Assembly: GCA_035260545.1 (NCBI GenBank)
Contig: DATFUZ010000007.1
Location: 1 to 15,431, forward strand
Reading direction: 5' to 3'
From: DATDDB01 sp035260545
GTDB taxonomy: Bacteria > Pseudomonadota > Gammaproteobacteria > Burkholderiales > Gallionellaceae
DNA: 15,431 nucleotides
The notes beneath the pieces are model-generated. The model did no database searches, had not been told where the DNA came from, and saw only the letters and a list, made by a program, of their open reading frames with translations. Below are positions 14,065-15,431 of this stretch, piece by piece (positions within the stretch are counted from its first letter, which is position 1; every line of letters begins with the position of its first letter). The translations under genes were made by a program, and so were the position numbers.

Positions 14065-14069
14065 CTCCT
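14065..14069 (-). promoter_or_regulatory. Ribosome binding site deciding the rplK GTG start
   Basis: AGGAG on the minus strand lies seven bases before GTG at 14057. This supports the GTG as the start rather than the upstream ATG at 14108. Confidence 0.8.
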
Positions 14070-14111
14070 ATAATGTGGGTATAACGCACACCGCAACTGC
14101 TCCGGCACGCT

Positions 14112-14147
14112 CCCCGTTCAAAAACCGGAAGGGGACAACGAACGGGG
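14112..14147 (-). repeat. Inverted repeat in the nusG-rplK spacer
   Basis: On the minus strand CCCCGTTC pairs perfectly with GAACGGGG across 20 bases. No U-tract follows the second arm. The repeat sits in the leader of rplK, 54 bases before its GTG. In E. coli an L1-binding site controls L11-L1 synthesis from this region, but I cannot identify such a site here by eye. Confidence 0.5.
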
Positions 14148-14149
14148 CG

Positions 14150-14175
14150 AAGGGTGGCTGCGAAACCAGACCCTT
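14150..14175 (-). repeat. Small stem-loop after nusG
   Basis: The minus strand reads AAGGGT, CTG, loop GTTTCG, CAG, a CC bulge, and ACCCTT. It starts 28 bases after the nusG stop and has no U-tract. It is a weak to moderate structure, possibly a pause or processing site. Confidence 0.4.
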
Positions 14176-14203
14176 CTCCCTCCTTGTCCCAACCTCCGCT
14201 TTA

Positions 14204-14737
14204 TCAGGCCTTTTCTACCTGGCCAAATTCCAGCTCAACCGGCGTGGAGCGCCCGAATATGGTCACCGCCACGCGCAGCTTGTTCTTGTCGTAATTCACG
14301 TCTTCCACTGTGCCATTGAAGTCCGTGAACGGGCCTTCCTTGACACGGACCGACTCGCCCACCTCGAACAGCACCTTGGGACGCGGCTTTTCCACGCCCG
14401 CCTGCATCTGCTGCATGATGGTGTCAACTTCCTTCTGGCTGATGGGAGACGGCTTCATCGCCGATCCGCCGAGGAATCCGGTCACCTTGGGCGTATCTTT
14501 CACCAGATGCCAGCTCTCGTCGGTCATTTCCATCTCGACCAGCACGTAGCCGGGGAAGAATTTGCGCTCGCTGATGTTCTTCTGACCGGACTTCAGCTCC
14601 ACCACCTCCTCGACGGGAACCAGAATCTGACCGAACAGATCCTGCATCCCGGCGCGGGCGATGCGCTCGGTCAGGGCGCGCTGCACGCTCTTCTCAAACT
14701 GGGAGTACGTATGCACCACATACCAGCGCTTGGCCAT
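14204..14737 (-). CDS. nusG: Transcription elongation/antitermination factor NusG
   Basis: NusG binds the RNA polymerase clamp through its NGN domain, suppresses pausing, and through its KOW domain contacts either Rho or ribosomal protein S10, coupling transcription to translation. The 177-aa product is close to the usual size (E. coli 181). It starts MAKRWYVVHTYSQFEKSVQ, has FPGYVLVEM at residues 61-69 in the NGN domain, and the KOW motif VGESVRVKEGPFTDFNGTV at about 126-144, ending FGRSTPVELEFGQVEKA. The ATG at 14737 has a strong purine-rich GGGAGGGAG just upstream. The gap to secE is 16 bases, so the pair is almost certainly co-transcribed. Confidence 0.98.
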   Translation of the reverse strand: MAKRWYVVHTYSQFEKSVQRALTERIARAGMQDLFGQILVPVEEVVELKSGQKNISERKFFPGYVLVEMEMTDESWHLVKDTPKVTGFLGGSAMKPSPISQKEVDTIMQQMQAGVEKPRPKVLFEVGESVRVKEGPFTDFNGTVEDVNYDKNKLRVAVTIFGRSTPVELEFGQVEKA

Positions 14738-14753
14738 TACTTGCTCCCTCCCG

Positions 14754-15089
14754 TCAATTCAGTTTGCTCACGACCAGCATCAGGCTGGCGTCCACCGCCC
14801 ACAGAAACAGCGCCATGACGACTGCGAAGATGATCACCACGCCCGTCGTCTGATACGTTTCCTTGCTGGTCGGCCAAACGACACGCTTGGCCTCGTTGAT
14901 GGATTCGCGGCTGAACGCAAAAAAGCGCTTGCCGAGGACGGACGTCCAGAACACCAGACCGGCGAGCACAAGACCCGCGAGCACGGACAATACCCTGAGC
15001 ACGGCGAGCGATTCTTGCAGGTAATAGAACCCCACAACACCTGCCGCAACCAGCATCAGCGCCACTACTATCTTTATCTTGTCCGCCAT
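14754..15089 (-). CDS. secE: Preprotein translocase subunit SecE
   Basis: SecE is the inner-membrane clamp subunit that stabilises SecY in the SecYEG channel. The 111-aa product shows three hydrophobic segments at about residues 7-24, 32-51 and 82-106, matching the three-helix form of beta- and gammaproteobacteria, unlike the single-helix SecE of many other bacteria. The conserved amphipathic region before the last helix is ESINEAKRVVWPTSKETYQT, around 62-81. The start is ATG at 15089, preceded by GGAAACGGACGG, a weak Shine-Dalgarno. The gene lies 22 bases after the end of tRNA-Trp and 16 bases before nusG, a common order. No promoter is evident between the tRNA and secE, so it probably reads from upstream. 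Confidence 0.97.
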   Translation of the reverse strand: MADKIKIVVALMLVAAGVVGFYYLQESLAVLRVLSVLAGLVLAGLVFWTSVLGKRFFAFSRESINEAKRVVWPTSKETYQTTGVVIIFAVVMALFLWAVDASLMLVVSKLN

Positions 15090-15111
15090 CCGTCCGTTTC
15101 CACTTGGTAAC

Positions 15112-15187
15112 TGGCAGGCCAGGAGGGTCTCGAACCCCCAACCCTCGGTTTTGGAGACCGATACTCTACCAATTGAGCTACTGGCCT
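15112..15187 (-). tRNA. trnW: tRNA-Trp (anticodon CCA)
   Basis: The minus strand folds into a complete 76-base cloverleaf. The acceptor stem is AGGCCAG with CTGGCCT, followed by discriminator G and an encoded CCA tail. The D arm contains AGCTCAATTGGTAGAGT. The anticodon stem TCGGT/ACCGA encloses the loop CTCCAAA with anticodon CCA, specific for UGG (Trp). The T arm has the loop TTCGAGA with a GGGGG/CCCTC stem containing one G-U pair. It lies between tuf and secE with short spacers. No own promoter is visible, so it may be cut from the tuf transcript. Confidence 0.98.
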
Positions 15188-15205
15188 AAACTCGCACGCA
15201 CGACA

Positions 15206-15241
15206 GGGGGAAGCGCGAAGGATATCCCCCACCCTTCCCCC
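15206..15241 (-). repeat. Inverted repeat between tuf and tRNA-Trp
   Basis: On the minus strand GGGGGAAG pairs perfectly with CTTCCCCC across 20 bases that contain the palindrome GGATATCC. It starts 18 bases after the tuf stop and ends 18 bases before the tRNA. No U-run follows, so it is more likely a processing or partial-termination structure than a full terminator. Confidence 0.5.
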
Positions 15242-15259
15242 AGCCCCGCGTAAATTCCC

Positions 15260-15431
15260 TTACTCGATAATCTTCGCCACCACACCGGCGCCCACGGTAC
15301 GGCCGCCTTCGCGAATCGCGAAGCGCAGGCCTTCTTCCATGGCGATCGGTGCGATCAGGCTGACGGTGATGCTGACGTTGTCGCCGGGCATCACCATTTC
15401 CGTGCCCGCCGGCAGTTCCACCGCTCCGGTC
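15260..15431 (-). CDS. tuf: Elongation factor Tu, C-terminal fragment (cut by window edge)
   Basis: The last 56 complete codons are inside the window; the gene begins beyond base 15431. The translation contains VELPAGTEMVMPGDNVSITV, then APIAMEEGLRFAIREGGRTV and the terminal GAGVVAKIIE, the hallmark end of domain III of EF-Tu. This domain contacts the aminoacyl-tRNA T stem and holds part of the kirromycin pocket. The stop is TAA. It precedes tRNA-Trp and secE, the position of the tufB-type copy. It is distinct from the copy whose start lies at base 86. Confidence 0.97.
   Translation of the reverse strand, partial: TGAVELPAGTEMVMPGDNVSITVSLIAPIAMEEGLRFAIREGGRTVGAGVVAKIIE

Noticed and set aside
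14058..14110. Possible rplK promoter (TTGCGG with CATTAT or TTATAG)
   Set aside because: Spacing or match to consensus is poor, and a start from these boxes would fall on the rplK ribosome binding site.

Overview
The window is a classic ribosomal-protein / RNA-polymerase cluster. Every gene I can support lies on the minus strand, so transcription runs from high to low coordinates. In that order: the 3' end of one tuf gene (EF-Tu), tRNA-Trp(CCA), secE, nusG, rplK (L11), rplA (L1), a 322-base non-coding L10-type leader, rplJ (L10), rplL (L7/L12), rpoB, rpoC, a strong intrinsic terminator, rpsL (S12), rpsG (S7), fusA (EF-G), and the 5' end of a second tuf gene. The G+C-rich composition, the gene order with tRNA-Trp between tuf and secE, the three-helix SecE and the sequences of EF-G, RpoB (1357 aa) and RpoC (1405 aa) all suggest a betaproteobacterium. 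I would not name a genus from this window.

The cluster divides into blocks. (1) 15431-14204: tuf, tRNA-Trp, secE, nusG (elongation factor, tryptophan tRNA, translocon subunit, transcription elongation factor). (2) 14057-12929: rplK-rplA, separated by one base and probably translationally coupled. (3) 12928-3252: the leader, then rplJ-rplL-rpoB-rpoC (ribosomal stalk proteins and the two large RNA polymerase subunits), with two stable hairpins between rplL and rpoB that could reduce polymerase expression relative to the stalk proteins. (4) 3204-3241: the terminator that closes the rpoBC unit. (5) 3099-1: the str-type operon rpsL-rpsG-fusA-tuf with spacers of only 20-24 bases.

The genes supply the ribosome's GTPase stalk and L1 arm, decoding and head proteins of the small subunit, both main elongation factors, core RNA polymerase, and NusG, which links polymerase to ribosome. 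Most of the interest is in the non-coding RNA: the L10 leader with a nested stem, a hairpin just upstream of rplJ, a probable TTG start for rplJ, the rplL-rpoB hairpin pair, and several hairpins without U-tracts in other spacers. Three start codons differ from the longest open frames (fusA GTG, rplK GTG, rplJ TTG), and the frames of rpoB, rplA and rplL begin at internal ATGs.

I found no mobile element, CRISPR array, foreign cargo or clearly undescribed system. This is core genome, and the findings are mostly about regulation and codon use.
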